A stretch of 64,000 bases of DNA from Arthrinium phaeospermum. Lineage: Eukaryota; Ascomycota; Sordariomycetes; Amphisphaeriales; Apiosporaceae. The DNA lies in contig QYRS01000006.1 of NCBI GenBank assembly GCA_006503535.1, forward strand, positions 3,038,001-3,102,000, in the 5' to 3' direction. The notes below the pieces were generated by a model. The model saw only the letters and a program-made list of their open reading frames with translations, searched no databases and was not told where the DNA came from. Shown piece by piece: positions 21,636 through 31,336 of the stretch. The translations under genes were made by a program, and so were the position numbers. Position 1 is the first letter of the stretch; every line of letters starts with the position of its first letter.

Positions 21636-22107
21636 AAAGGCCCAATGGCTGGCTGGATAAGGAATCCACATTCAGATCTAGATAGATGCGATGTGTATCC
21701 TTCAACCCAATCTAGCAGTCTGAATTAGTGACTCGATCTAGCTTACGGGTTGCAGCTAGATACGCGAATCTGCGATTGGTGTATTGAAGATCTGACATCG
21801 CTGGTGGCATGTTGAAGCTGAACATGGACCTTACCTACAAACGCACGGAGTATTAAGGTCAGGTCATTAAAGTGCCTGCCCATTTTGAGTACGTACAAGA
21901 ACAGGGGGCGTGGAAGCTAATTGTGGATTGAATTCATGGCTGGTGATTGGACGCAAGGGGATGGAGTAGTGGGGCTACGTACCCGAATGGACAACTGTCG
22001 CGGCTGTCTTCAACTCCAAGGAGTCCTAATTCACCAGATAATCCTATCCAAAGCCACCGCTTCTTCAACCTTCGTCGCTACCATTGTCCGCCGTACCCTC
22101 GCCCAAC
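21636..22107. other. intergenic between TRM44 and SEC21
   Basis: This is the 3' flank of TRM44 followed by the SEC21 promoter. No gene or repeat was recognised. The last 60 bp are C-rich with CAAC before the SEC21 ATG, typical of a fungal leader. Confidence 0.6.
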
Positions 22108-25100
22108 ATGAGCTACGGCAAGAAAGACGAAGATGCAGACCTCGGTCTGGTCAAGGTAGACCGGACCCAGGTATTCCAAGAAGGTGCGTACCCAATTGAC
22201 TCGGGGTCGCTTTGCTGCTTGAATCTCGACATGTCATCACCCATTACCCATTCTCTCCCCCACTGCATACCATGGCCAGGCACGCGTGGCTAAAGTGTTC
22301 TTCCAGCTCGATTGTTCAACAGCTCGCCCATCCAACCCCGGAGATGCCGTATCCTCCTTACCAAGATCGCCCTCCTCCTCTACACCGGCGAGAAGTTCCC
22401 GACCAATGAAGCCACCACGCTCTTCTTCGGCATCTCGAAGCTCTTCCAGAACAAAGATGCGGCCCTGCGCCAAATGGTTCACCTTGTCATCAAGGAGCTC
22501 GCCTCCTCGGCAGAAGACATCATTATGGTCACCAGCACCATCATGAAGGATACCGGAGGAAGTACCGACGCAATCTACAGGCCGAACGCCATTCGAGCCT
22601 TGTGTCGCATTATTGATGTAGGTCGGGCTCGTCGAGACATTGCGGTCTGGTCTTGTCCTCCTGCTAACGTTGATAAACCTGCCAGTCTACTACCGTACAA
22701 TCCATTGAACGTGTTATGAAGACGGCGATCGTCGACAAGAACCCGTCCGTTTCCTCGGCCGCCCTCGTTTCCTCCTACCACCTTCTGCCCATCGCCAAGG
22801 ATGTTGTCCGGCGGTGGCAGTCCGAGACGCAAGAGGCCGCTGCCTCTACAAAGTCGTCCAGCGGCTTTTCTCTGGGATTCTCGTCGTCTTCCAGCGCTAT
22901 GCCGGTTAACAACTCTACCATGACCCAGTACCACGCCATCGGCCTCCTATACCAAATGCGATCGCACGACAAGATGGCCTTGGTCAAGATGGTACAGCAG
23001 TTCGGCACCCCTGGTGCTGTCAAGAGTCCCGCCGCCACTGTGATGCTCGTGCGATTGGCCGCCCAACTTGCCGAGGACGACCCCCAGCTCCGGAAGCCTA
23101 TGATGTCGCTGTTGGATGGTTGGCTGCGCCACAAGAGCGAGATGGTCAACTTCGAGGCTGCCAAGGCTATTTGCGACATGAGGGATGTGACGGACGCTGA
23201 GGTGACTCAGGCTGTCCATGTCCTGCAGCTGTTCCTCTCCTCTCCTCGCGCTGTTACCAAGTTCGCCGCTCTCCGCATCCTCCACAACTTCGCTTCGTTC
23301 AAGCCTCAAGCTGTCCACGTTTGCAACCCCGATATTGAGCTTTTGATCTCGAACAGCAACCGATCCATTGCTACATTCGCCATTACGACACTCTTGAAGA
23401 CGGGCAACGAAGCTAGCGTAGACCGCCTCATGAAGCAGATCACTGGGTTCATGTCCGAGATTACCGACGAGTTCAAGATTACCATCGTGGAGGCTATCCG
23501 GACCCTCTGCTTGAAGTTCCCCAGCAAGCAGGCTGGCATGCTGGCCTTCCTCAGTGGCATTCTGCGGGATGAGGGCGGTTATGAGTTCAAGAGGGCCGTT
23601 GTTGAAAGCATGTTTGACCTGATCAAGTTCGTCCCTGAGTCTAAGGAGGACGCGCTGGCTCATCTCTGCGAGTTCATTGAGGATTGCGAGTTCACCAAGC
23701 TGGCCGTGCGTATCTTGCATCTCCTGGGTTTGGAGGGTCCCAAGACGTCGCAACCTACCAAGTACATCCGCTATATCTACAACCGCGTGGTTCTGGAGAA
23801 CGCTATAGTACGAGCTGCGGCTGTCACTGCCCTGGCCAAGTTTGGCGTTGGACAGAAGGATCCGGAGGTGAAGAGCAGTGTTGATGTGTTATTGACGAGA
23901 TGCTTGGACGATGTCGATGACGAGGTCCGAGACCGTGCCGCTCTTAACCTGAGACTGATGCACGAGGAAGATGAACTAGCCGAGCGCTTCATCAAGAACG
24001 GTGAGTCGAGAGATCCGGCCCCTGACCGAGACAGTATGCTAACAATACCGCAGAAAACATGTTCTCACTGCCATACTTCGAGCACCAGCTCGTTATGTAT
24101 GTGACATCCGATGATAAGTCTACCTTCGACTCGGCCTTCGACATCAGCAAGATTCCCGTTGTTACTCGGGAAGAGGCAGATGCTGAGGACCGCACTAAGA
24201 AGCTCACCGCTACTACGCCATCTCTTAAGCCACCGAAGACAGGTCCTTCGAAGGCTGCACCTAGCGGTGCGGAGGCACAAGCCTCGGCTGTTGCGGCCGC
24301 TCAGAAGTATGCTCAGGAGCTTATGGCCATCCCCGAGATGAAGGAGTTCGGCAGCGTACTGAAGTCGTCTCCTGTCGTTGAACTGACGGAGGCCGAGACT
24401 GAATACGTTGTCTCTGTCGTGAAGCACATCTTCAAGGACCACATTGTCTTGCAATACGAGGTCAAGAACACGCTTCCCGCTACGGTTCTCGAGAACGTGT
24501 CGGTGGTCGCGATTCCCGCTGACGAGGAAGAACTTGAGGAAGTCTTCATCATCCAGGCGGAGAAGCTGCCCACGGATGAGCCGGGCAAGGTCTATGTGGC
24601 ATTCAAGAAGGCCAACGGTGAAGGTTCTATGCCTACTAGCACATTCTCCAACATTCTCAAGTTCACGAGCAAGGAGATTGACCCGTCGACCAACGAGCCC
24701 GAGGACACCGGCTACGACGACGAATATGAGGTCTCGGAGTTTGACCTTGCAGGGAGCGATTACGTCGTTCCTGCTTTTGCCGGCAACTTTGCCCATATCT
24801 GGGAACAGGTGGGCGCCTCAGGGGAGGAGGCCGAGGAGACACTACAGCTTTCAAGCGTCAACAGTATTGCAGGTACGTCGCTACGAGATCGGGAGTACAA
24901 GTCCACGGGCAGGCTAACAAGTATACACAGAGGCAACGGAAGTTTTGGCCAAGACACTTTCACTGCAAGCACTGGAGGGTACAGATGTGCCAATCAACCA
25001 GACAACACACCAGCTGAAGCTTCTGGGCAAGACGGTGATGGGCGGACGCGTGGTGGCGACGGTCAGGATGGCGTACTCTGCCAAGTCTGGCGTGACGACG

Positions 25101-25163
25101 AAAATCACGGTGCGCAGCGAGGAAGAGAACGTGGCGCAGATGGTGGTGGATTCGGTTGCTTAA
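22108..25163 (+). CDS. coatomer subunit gamma (gamma-COP, Sec21)
   Basis: Exons are 22108-22183, 22307-22617, 22686-24000, 24054-24872 and 24931-25163, giving 917 residues, the usual size of gamma-COP. It begins MSYGKKDEDADLGLVKVDRT. Residues 1 to about 540 form the helical adaptin-type trunk (KIALLLYTGEKFP, TTLFFGISKLFQ, PNAIRALCRIID). A charged and Ala-rich linker follows, then the C-terminal appendage (about 650-917: VELTEAETEYVV, FKDHIVLQYEVKNTLP, ending EENVAQMVVDSVA). As part of COPI it coats Golgi-derived vesicles, binds dilysine cargo tails and recruits ArfGAP. Introns are 123, 68, 53 and 58 nt, and the second has a weaker donor (GTAGGT). The gene should be essential. Confidence 0.95.
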
Positions 25164-26243
25164 TGAGTTGTCTTGGGGTGGCGTTTTTCATGCAGCAAAA
25201 TATGATCAAGCGATGTCTAGCTGTTTTCTCATCAAAGACATGCATCTTTAGATCTAGCAATCTCGAGCCGTTGGGTGAACAAGTGCCGTCGAGCTGCGAT
25301 GCAACCGCCAGCGCCAGCAGACCACGTGCAAGAACCCGGGGCCTCGAGAACCGACAAGGGCGAAGAGTAGACCAATTGAAGAATATCGATGAACAATGAA
25401 AAGGCATGACTATAGGTTGTTGCCCCTGTCTCTGGTCGTCTACAAGAGCACTTGTGTAAGTCCTCTGTAAGTCTGCTGGAGCTCTCGCCCAGTGCCGAAA
25501 GCCGTGGCCCGGCTGTTGGAGTGGCCGGTTGCTACACTTGCTCTGTGAAACGTCACTCCCCGAATTACATCCATTCGGGGACCGAGCTGCAGATAATATC
25601 GAAAGGTCTGCCTACAGACGCGTCGCATTGCATGGCCTGGGCAGATGCAAATGCAGGTAATTAACATGACAGGGCATCTAAGCCGAAGCGAGTTAGCCCC
25701 TTCCACAAGGTCTCGGGCACGGGTTGCTTGCTGTAACGCGCGCACAGCAGACGCGCCAAGCGAAAAGCCCCCAAGCCGGTTTATGGGGCTCCCTGGCTGG
25801 GCCGAACCTGGGTGGGCTAGGGCTGGCTGGTTGGTTGATCTATCTCCAGTTCTAATGACGTGTTTGTTCAATCGAAAATGTTTCTCTGCGCCCATCACAT
25901 CACGGTCCAGCAGAGGCACAAGTTGGACAGAAACACGGCACTTCCGATTTGATCTCGTCTCGAATACATTCTTGTTGTAATCAGGACGGGTCTCCATTCT
26001 CTCAAACCTACTACCACAAATTTTTAATAGCCCCGATCGCCGGGCACCAAGGTTGAACTCAAGCGTGCATACGTGTCTCGAATCAGGACGTGAACAGATG
26101 TGGATTGAGACCACTGCAGACTATTTGATACTCCGAGTATTAGGCTAGACTTATCTTCCACTCCTACACAACCATCAACCGGCTCCCTCCCCTCCATCTC
26201 TTGCGATTGAACAGGCGAGCCACCGTCGCCAACAACCGCCAAC
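25164..26243. other. intergenic between SEC21 and the phosphotransferase gene
   Basis: About 1.1 kb with no supported gene. A minus-strand open frame of 224 codons (25440-26114) has no family signature and is judged spurious. The last 100 bp before the ATG at 26244 are C/T-rich, fitting a leader. Confidence 0.55.
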
Positions 26244-27563
26244 ATGGTCTACGTCCGCCAGGAGCGTCTGCCGAACCTGAAGCAGTACAAGTACTCTGCC
26301 GTCGATCGCTCGCTCACCTCAAAGTACATTCTGAAGCCGTTCTACACAAATGTCGTCATCAAGTGCTTCCCCATGTGGATGGCCCCGAACCTGATCACCT
26401 TGCTCGGCTTCTGCTTCATCATCGTCAACTTCTTCACCCTGCTCTGGTACAACCCCTCGCTCGACCAGGACTGCCCCTCATGGGTCTATTACTCTTGGGC
26501 CCTGGGCCTCTTCCTTTACCAGACGTTTGATGCCGTCGACGGATCGCAAGCGTGAGTAGCCCTCTAATTCTTCATAACCCGCAACTGCTTGTTATCTGGA
26601 GCATGTGAACTAATGTTTATTGGACCATCCAGCCGGCGAACCCACCAGAGCGGGCCCCTTGGCGAGCTTTTCGACCACGGTGTGGATGCCCTCAACACAT
26701 CGCTCGGGGCACTCCTATTCGCCGGCAGCCAGAACATGGGCCAGACGTGGTACACGGTCGCGACCCTCTTCGCCTCGCTGCTGACCTTCTACGTGCAAAC
26801 ATGGGATGAGTACCACACCAAGACCCTGACTCTGGGCATTGTCAACGGACCCGTCGAGGGCGTCCTGATCTTGGTCAGCGTCCACGCTCTCACGGGCTAC
26901 ATGGGCGGCGCCAGCTTCTGGAAGCAGTCCATGCTGGCTACTTTCGGCGTACCTGAGACTCTGGGCATTCCCGAGCTCGTCTACAACTTCAACTTCACCC
27001 AGTGGTACATGGTTCAGGGTACTGTCATGCTGATCGTCAACACTGTCGAAAGCGCGCGCAACGTCATCAAGGCGCGACGTGCCCGGGGCGACCGCAGCCG
27101 CGGCGCCCTCAAGGGCCTGGTCCCCTTCTTCGGAACCTGGGTCCTGGTCGTGGCTTACCTGTACCTCCAGCCCGTCATCCGCACTCAGCATCTGGTCCCC
27201 TTCGTTATCTTCTGCGGTCTCGTCAACGCCTACAGTGTCGGCCAGATGATCACGGCTCACCTGGTCAAGCTCCGCTTCCCGTACTGGAACGTGCTCGTGG
27301 TCCCTCTTGGGCTCGGTGTGATCGACTCGATCGGTCCTATCCTCCAGCAGCATGTTGGCTGGGCCTCCGGCTGGCCCAGTGCCCTGGGTGACGGCGTGTA
27401 CCAGGTCGCCTTCATGTTCAGCATGTTGGGCATGGCCATTGGTGTCTACGGCAGCTTTGTTGTCGACGTCATCGTCACCATCTGCGACTACCTGGATATC
27501 TGGTGTCTTACCATCAAGCATCCCTACGTAGAGAGTGAGGAGGAGAAGAAGAAGGCGAAATAG
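26244..27563 (+). CDS. choline/ethanolamine phosphotransferase
   Basis: Exons are 26244-26551 and 26633-27563, giving 412 residues. The 81-nt intron (GTGAGT, an AACTAATG branch motif, CAG) splits the active-site motif. The CDP-alcohol phosphotransferase signature DGx2ARx8Gx3Dx3D spans residues 99-121: D99, G100, A103, R104, G113, D117, D121, all present. Around ten membrane helices follow and the tail is Lys/Glu-rich. The enzyme makes phosphatidylcholine or phosphatidylethanolamine from CDP-choline or CDP-ethanolamine and diacylglycerol in ER/Golgi membranes, the last step of the Kennedy pathway. Yeast has two paralogues, CPT1 and EPT1, and filamentous fungi often have one, so head-group preference is not assigned. 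Confidence 0.93.
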
Positions 27564-28121
27564 GTGGTTCCCCCGGAACTACCGGAGCTCACAAGATAGG
27601 TGAGCACACTGTCACATATGAAAGGATCCTCATGATGAATAAAGGAGGACCTCGGATTAGGGGCAGGAAAATGGCATCGGCGCGTCAACCAAGGGGTAGA
27701 CACGCGGGTTGAGCGCTGGTGCTCACGAGGAAACGACGGGAACGTACAACGATACTTTGGGAGTGCAACGATGGAAAAGGGGCGACCGGAAGATGGGGGA
27801 GTGGAATTGCTTCTTACTTTCCCCCCTATAATGTGTGTCGACGAGATCAAGCAATCTACTACGAAAGACATGGGTTATTCTGGTAGTGTATGGTACACCA
27901 CGGACTGGTGGGGGGCTGGACATGAGGACAAATGTTTGTGATACCACTTATAGTCGGATAGATTCTGGAGTTCAAGCGAGATCACGAAGATACTTAATTA
28001 TATTATATACTTACTTACTGTGTTCTACTTGAGTGGCCTACTGTGTCGATGATCCAACCAATTTCGGCAGCTTCTGGATGGATATATGTATTGTTAGAGT
28101 GAACCTTGGGCCACTTTGAGC
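27564..28121. other. intergenic between phosphotransferase and Gfd2-like genes
   Basis: This is 558 bp of 3' flank and promoter. The stretch at about 27980-28020 is AT-rich. No gene was recognised. Confidence 0.6.
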
Positions 28122-29189
28122 ATGTTTCTCGTGTCGACAAATGCTCAAATTAATCCAAAGGCCTACAGAAGTAATGCGTTATGTGCCTATTTTCAACGCA
28201 TGCCTCTTCAAGTCCAACCTCTACTCAGCACCAACCAGCCGCACTCCGCCGCTTCGCGGCTCCGTTTTGCTCTCAGCCAGCCGACGAAAGGAAACGACAC
28301 CTGGATGACGCCTAACAGTATGGATGTCGAAGATCATGAAGAGCAGAATAGGCCAAGCGTCTCGAGAAATGGCCTCCAAATCTTATGCGAAGCCTTGGGC
28401 CTCGATAGACAGTCGTCGGGTTCAGCTGCTCGGTCCGACTCTGTGTTGGTAGCCATCGATTTCGAAAACACAGGCAACATTCGAGACGGATTTCTCAGCA
28501 GCACCGATTGTCAGGTTGGTCTGGCGGTATTAGACGCCAGAGACTTGGGAAGGGATATCAAGCCTGGACGGATCATTACAACACGCAACTTTGTCACCGG
28601 ATCCCCGTCGTACATCAAGCGAGCTTCGACCAAATTCAGTTTCGGGAAGTCGACTGCTATCAAGCCATCTGCCATGCTGAAGAGGATCGAGTCCGTTATA
28701 CCGCGAGATCGTCACGTTATTCTCCTTGGCCACTCAGTCCGCAACGAACTCGAGATGTTGCGCATTCTGGGATACGACTTTGCCCCATCCATGACGGTGA
28801 TTGACACCGTTCGCGTCGCCAACGAAGTCTTCGGCTTCTGGGGCGGCTCGCTCGGCGACCTGTTAGTCCGTCTCGGCTGTCCTTTCAGCCACCTGCACTC
28901 TGGGGGCAATGACGCGAGCTTCACGCTGCGAGCCTCTCTACTACTGGCTTGCAAGAAATGCGAGGGTATTGTTGATCCGGCCAGCGTAAATACTTTGGAG
29001 CAGATCGCGATAAGCTCCATACCCTACCGGCTCGATCCTGAAGTCAAAGCAGCCAGGAAAAAGGAGAAGAGACAAGCGAAAAGTCAAAAGTACCAAGCGA
29101 AATTTCGGAGCGTCGAGGAGCAGGATCGAATTCGTGCAGAACGGGCAGCAAGGCGAGCCGAATTAGACCAGTCACAGCTTATAAGATAA
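28122..29189 (+). CDS. Gfd2/YDR514C-like protein with DEDDh-type nuclease fold
   Basis: This single exon encodes 355 residues from the first ATG (28122). A second in-frame ATG at 28200 (MPLQVQPLL) could be the true start. The conserved domain runs from about residue 108 to 285. Exo I is VAIDFEN with D113 and E115. The Exo II region is GHSVRNELEML at about 203, where the usual Asp position appears to be Glu. A conserved IDTVRVANE follows. Exo III is HSGGND with H259 and D264, the H-x4-D of the DEDDh group. The C-terminal tail is basic and Arg/Lys/Glu-rich, likely a coiled coil. Fungal Gfd2 was linked to mRNA export through Gle1/Dbp5 genetics. Nuclease activity is inferred from the fold only. 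Confidence 0.8.
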   Translation: MFLVSTNAQINPKAYRSNALCAYFQRMPLQVQPLLSTNQPHSAASRLRFALSQPTKGNDTWMTPNSMDVEDHEEQNRPSVSRNGLQILCEALGLDRQSSGSAARSDSVLVAIDFENTGNIRDGFLSSTDCQVGLAVLDARDLGRDIKPGRIITTRNFVTGSPSYIKRASTKFSFGKSTAIKPSAMLKRIESVIPRDRHVILLGHSVRNELEMLRILGYDFAPSMTVIDTVRVANEVFGFWGGSLGDLLVRLGCPFSHLHSGGNDASFTLRASLLLACKKCEGIVDPASVNTLEQIAISSIPYRLDPEVKAARKKEKRQAKSQKYQAKFRSVEEQDRIRAERAARRAELDQSQLIR

Positions 29190-30251
29190 GGGGCTTCCGG
29201 ATCACCGACTTGTTCCATAGGAAATGACTAGCCAGGCATACAACATAGAGATTGCATACGCCGCTACAACATTTCAGGACGTTATTTTTTCGGCATTCGC
29301 CCACGCTTATTATATTTAAACCGCGACGTATACTTCCGAGGTTCAAGGCTAATGAAGGATAAGTCACAAAACGATATAGTTGTACACACTAAGTAATTTG
29401 AGACATGCGTAAAGAAACAAGACTTGTTTGATGTCGAGAGATTGCCTCAAGTGCTGGCTCCTGTTTTGTTTCTATTGTTCCATGTATTAACAGATCAATA
29501 CAATATTCTCCCTTTCCCCCGCAAATGCAAAGAATATCCAAGGAAGAATGAAGAAGAGAAAAAAAGCTAACGAAGCCGCCAGATCTCATCCAGATACCAA
29601 ATTCCCAAATTCCCTAGATACCCGTCTCTTATCCGTAACCGCGGCCAAAGGCCCCAAGAGTTCCCCTTTCCCAGTCGCGTGAGCTGGAGTGTTTCCAAGT
29701 GTCAAGTAAAAGTACACAAGCCGTCGAACACCAACGCCGTTAAGAATCAAAAGGGCCCCTGAAACTGATATCCATCCCAGATACAGCATGTGGAAGATGA
29801 TCAAAGCACACCATGTTTCCAAGGCAGGCGTCAAGGCAGGCATCGAGCCCGGACTGGCTCGGCCATTCTTTACCACAATGCAGCGACTAAAGTGAATACA
29901 GCAAGATTTACAAGAGTTGCTTCACCCTGGGGGCTTTCCCTCCATGATACTGTAGGAGCCAAAGCATCCAGCCAGAGATCTGGGCAGCTGGGCATGAAGG
30001 TCAGCAACTTGGGGGGATATCATTTCGGCCATATGCCGTAAAGTTCAAAGAAGAAAGCAGTGTAGCTCAAAGGCCCATCCCAATCAGCAAACCATAACCC
30101 AAAAACTCCGCGTCCCTGGCAACCATAACTGGAGCATGGTTGTGGGGTCGTCAGTACCGATTCGTTTCGTCGTTTCGAACGCCATGGACAGGCGGCGGCA
30201 TATCTCTAAAGCGACAGTACGCGTTTTCTTCCGAGAAAACGCCAAAGTTGC
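29190..30251. other. convergent 3' flanks of the Gfd2-like and bZIP genes
   Basis: About 1.06 kb between two converging genes. The minus strand carries a hydrophobic open frame (29586-29876) and further protein-like segments up to about 30140. Their joining by introns is not convincing, so no gene is called. Confidence 0.5.
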
Positions 30252-31336
30252 TCATATCAGCTCATCGCTCCCGCTGGCAACGCTTTCGTTGATTGCTTTA
30301 ATAATAGCACGCTCCTCGAAGACGGGACCCTGGCCGTCGCACTTGGCCTGGGACTTCAAGCGCTCGCTGACATCACCGACGTCCACCAGGCCCCTCTTGA
30401 ACAGCTCGTGGCTGATGATGAAGTCCCAGGTAGCACCGGCCGCTAGCAATCGCTCGCCAGCCTCCGACTCAACCACGCGATGGCTCGGCGTCTTGTTGGT
30501 GTGGTTCGCCAGTAAATCCGAGTAGAAGTCGGTAGGGTTGTAGTGCATGGGACCTGTCGTGGTGGTCACGGCACCTGCGGGGGACATGGAGCCATTTGGC
30601 CCCTGGACACTCGAGGTTGCGCGTAGTATCTCGTTCTCGGTGCTCATCTTTTGCAGGTCACGCTTGAGCTTCTCGTTCTCTGATGCTGTCAGGTGCTGCG
30701 TCGCCTCGAGCGTGGCCAGTTTGGCTTCAAGGTCCTTGACATGGCGCTCTTTGCGTTCTCTGAAGGCGCGTTGGCTACAGACAAGTTAGCATGGAGGCTC
30801 GGGAGACGGACAAGATGCCGAAACATCTAATGGCAAAACATACGCCGCCCGATTCTGCGCCTTGCGTCGGGACTGGGCAGGCGTCATGTCCTCGTCGTCC
30901 GAGTTGGAACCATTGTTGCCAGGATCTGACTTTGCCAGAGGCAGGATATCGGCTTGCTGTAGACCCTTGTTCGGATTGGCTACGTTCGCTGAGCCTTGGC
31001 CGTGTAAAGAATGCGTCGTCGGCGGGGTCGGCGGGCCGGGAGGGAAGGTTTGCGCTTGTTGCTGATTGAACTGTGCATATTGATCGAAGTTCTGTTGGAA
31101 CTGATCGTGACTCTGGAATCCATCGAAGGTCTCCTGCAGGGCCCCGGAGCTCGCTCGTTAGTACGCACTCGTGGGAAGTATAGCGATGAGGCCAAGGACG
31201 AAGTACGAACCGGTGGGGACTGGTTGTTGAACTCCTCTGATGCGGCCGAGTTGGAATGCGAAGGGGTCAAGGGAGGAATGCCTATAAACTGATACGACGG
31301 CTGGTTCTGCCCGTAAAAGGGATGTGAGAAGTTCAT
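30252..31336 (-). CDS. AP-1-like bZIP transcription factor
   Basis: Exons on the minus strand are 31211-31336, 30844-31133 and 30252-30774, giving 312 residues. An in-frame ATG at 31381 would add 15 residues. The basic region, residues 136-144, reads NRAAQRAFR, the fungal Yap/Pap1 form NxxAQxxFR, preceded by DEDMTPAQSRRKAQ and followed by a leucine zipper (HVKDLEAKLATLE). The intron before Q140 splits this region. The N-terminus is rich in Gln, Asn and Pro. The C-terminal part contains HYNPTDFYSDLL and ERLLAAGATWDFI, a conserved block in a filamentous-fungal bZIP group. No Cys-rich domain of the Yap1 redox type is visible, so oxidative stress sensing is not supported. Intron 1 (31134-31210) has the unusual donor GTTCGT. 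Confidence 0.87.

Noticed and set aside
25440..26114. 224-codon minus-strand frame between SEC21 and the phosphotransferase gene
   Set aside because: No domain, no splice or start context, and random composition.
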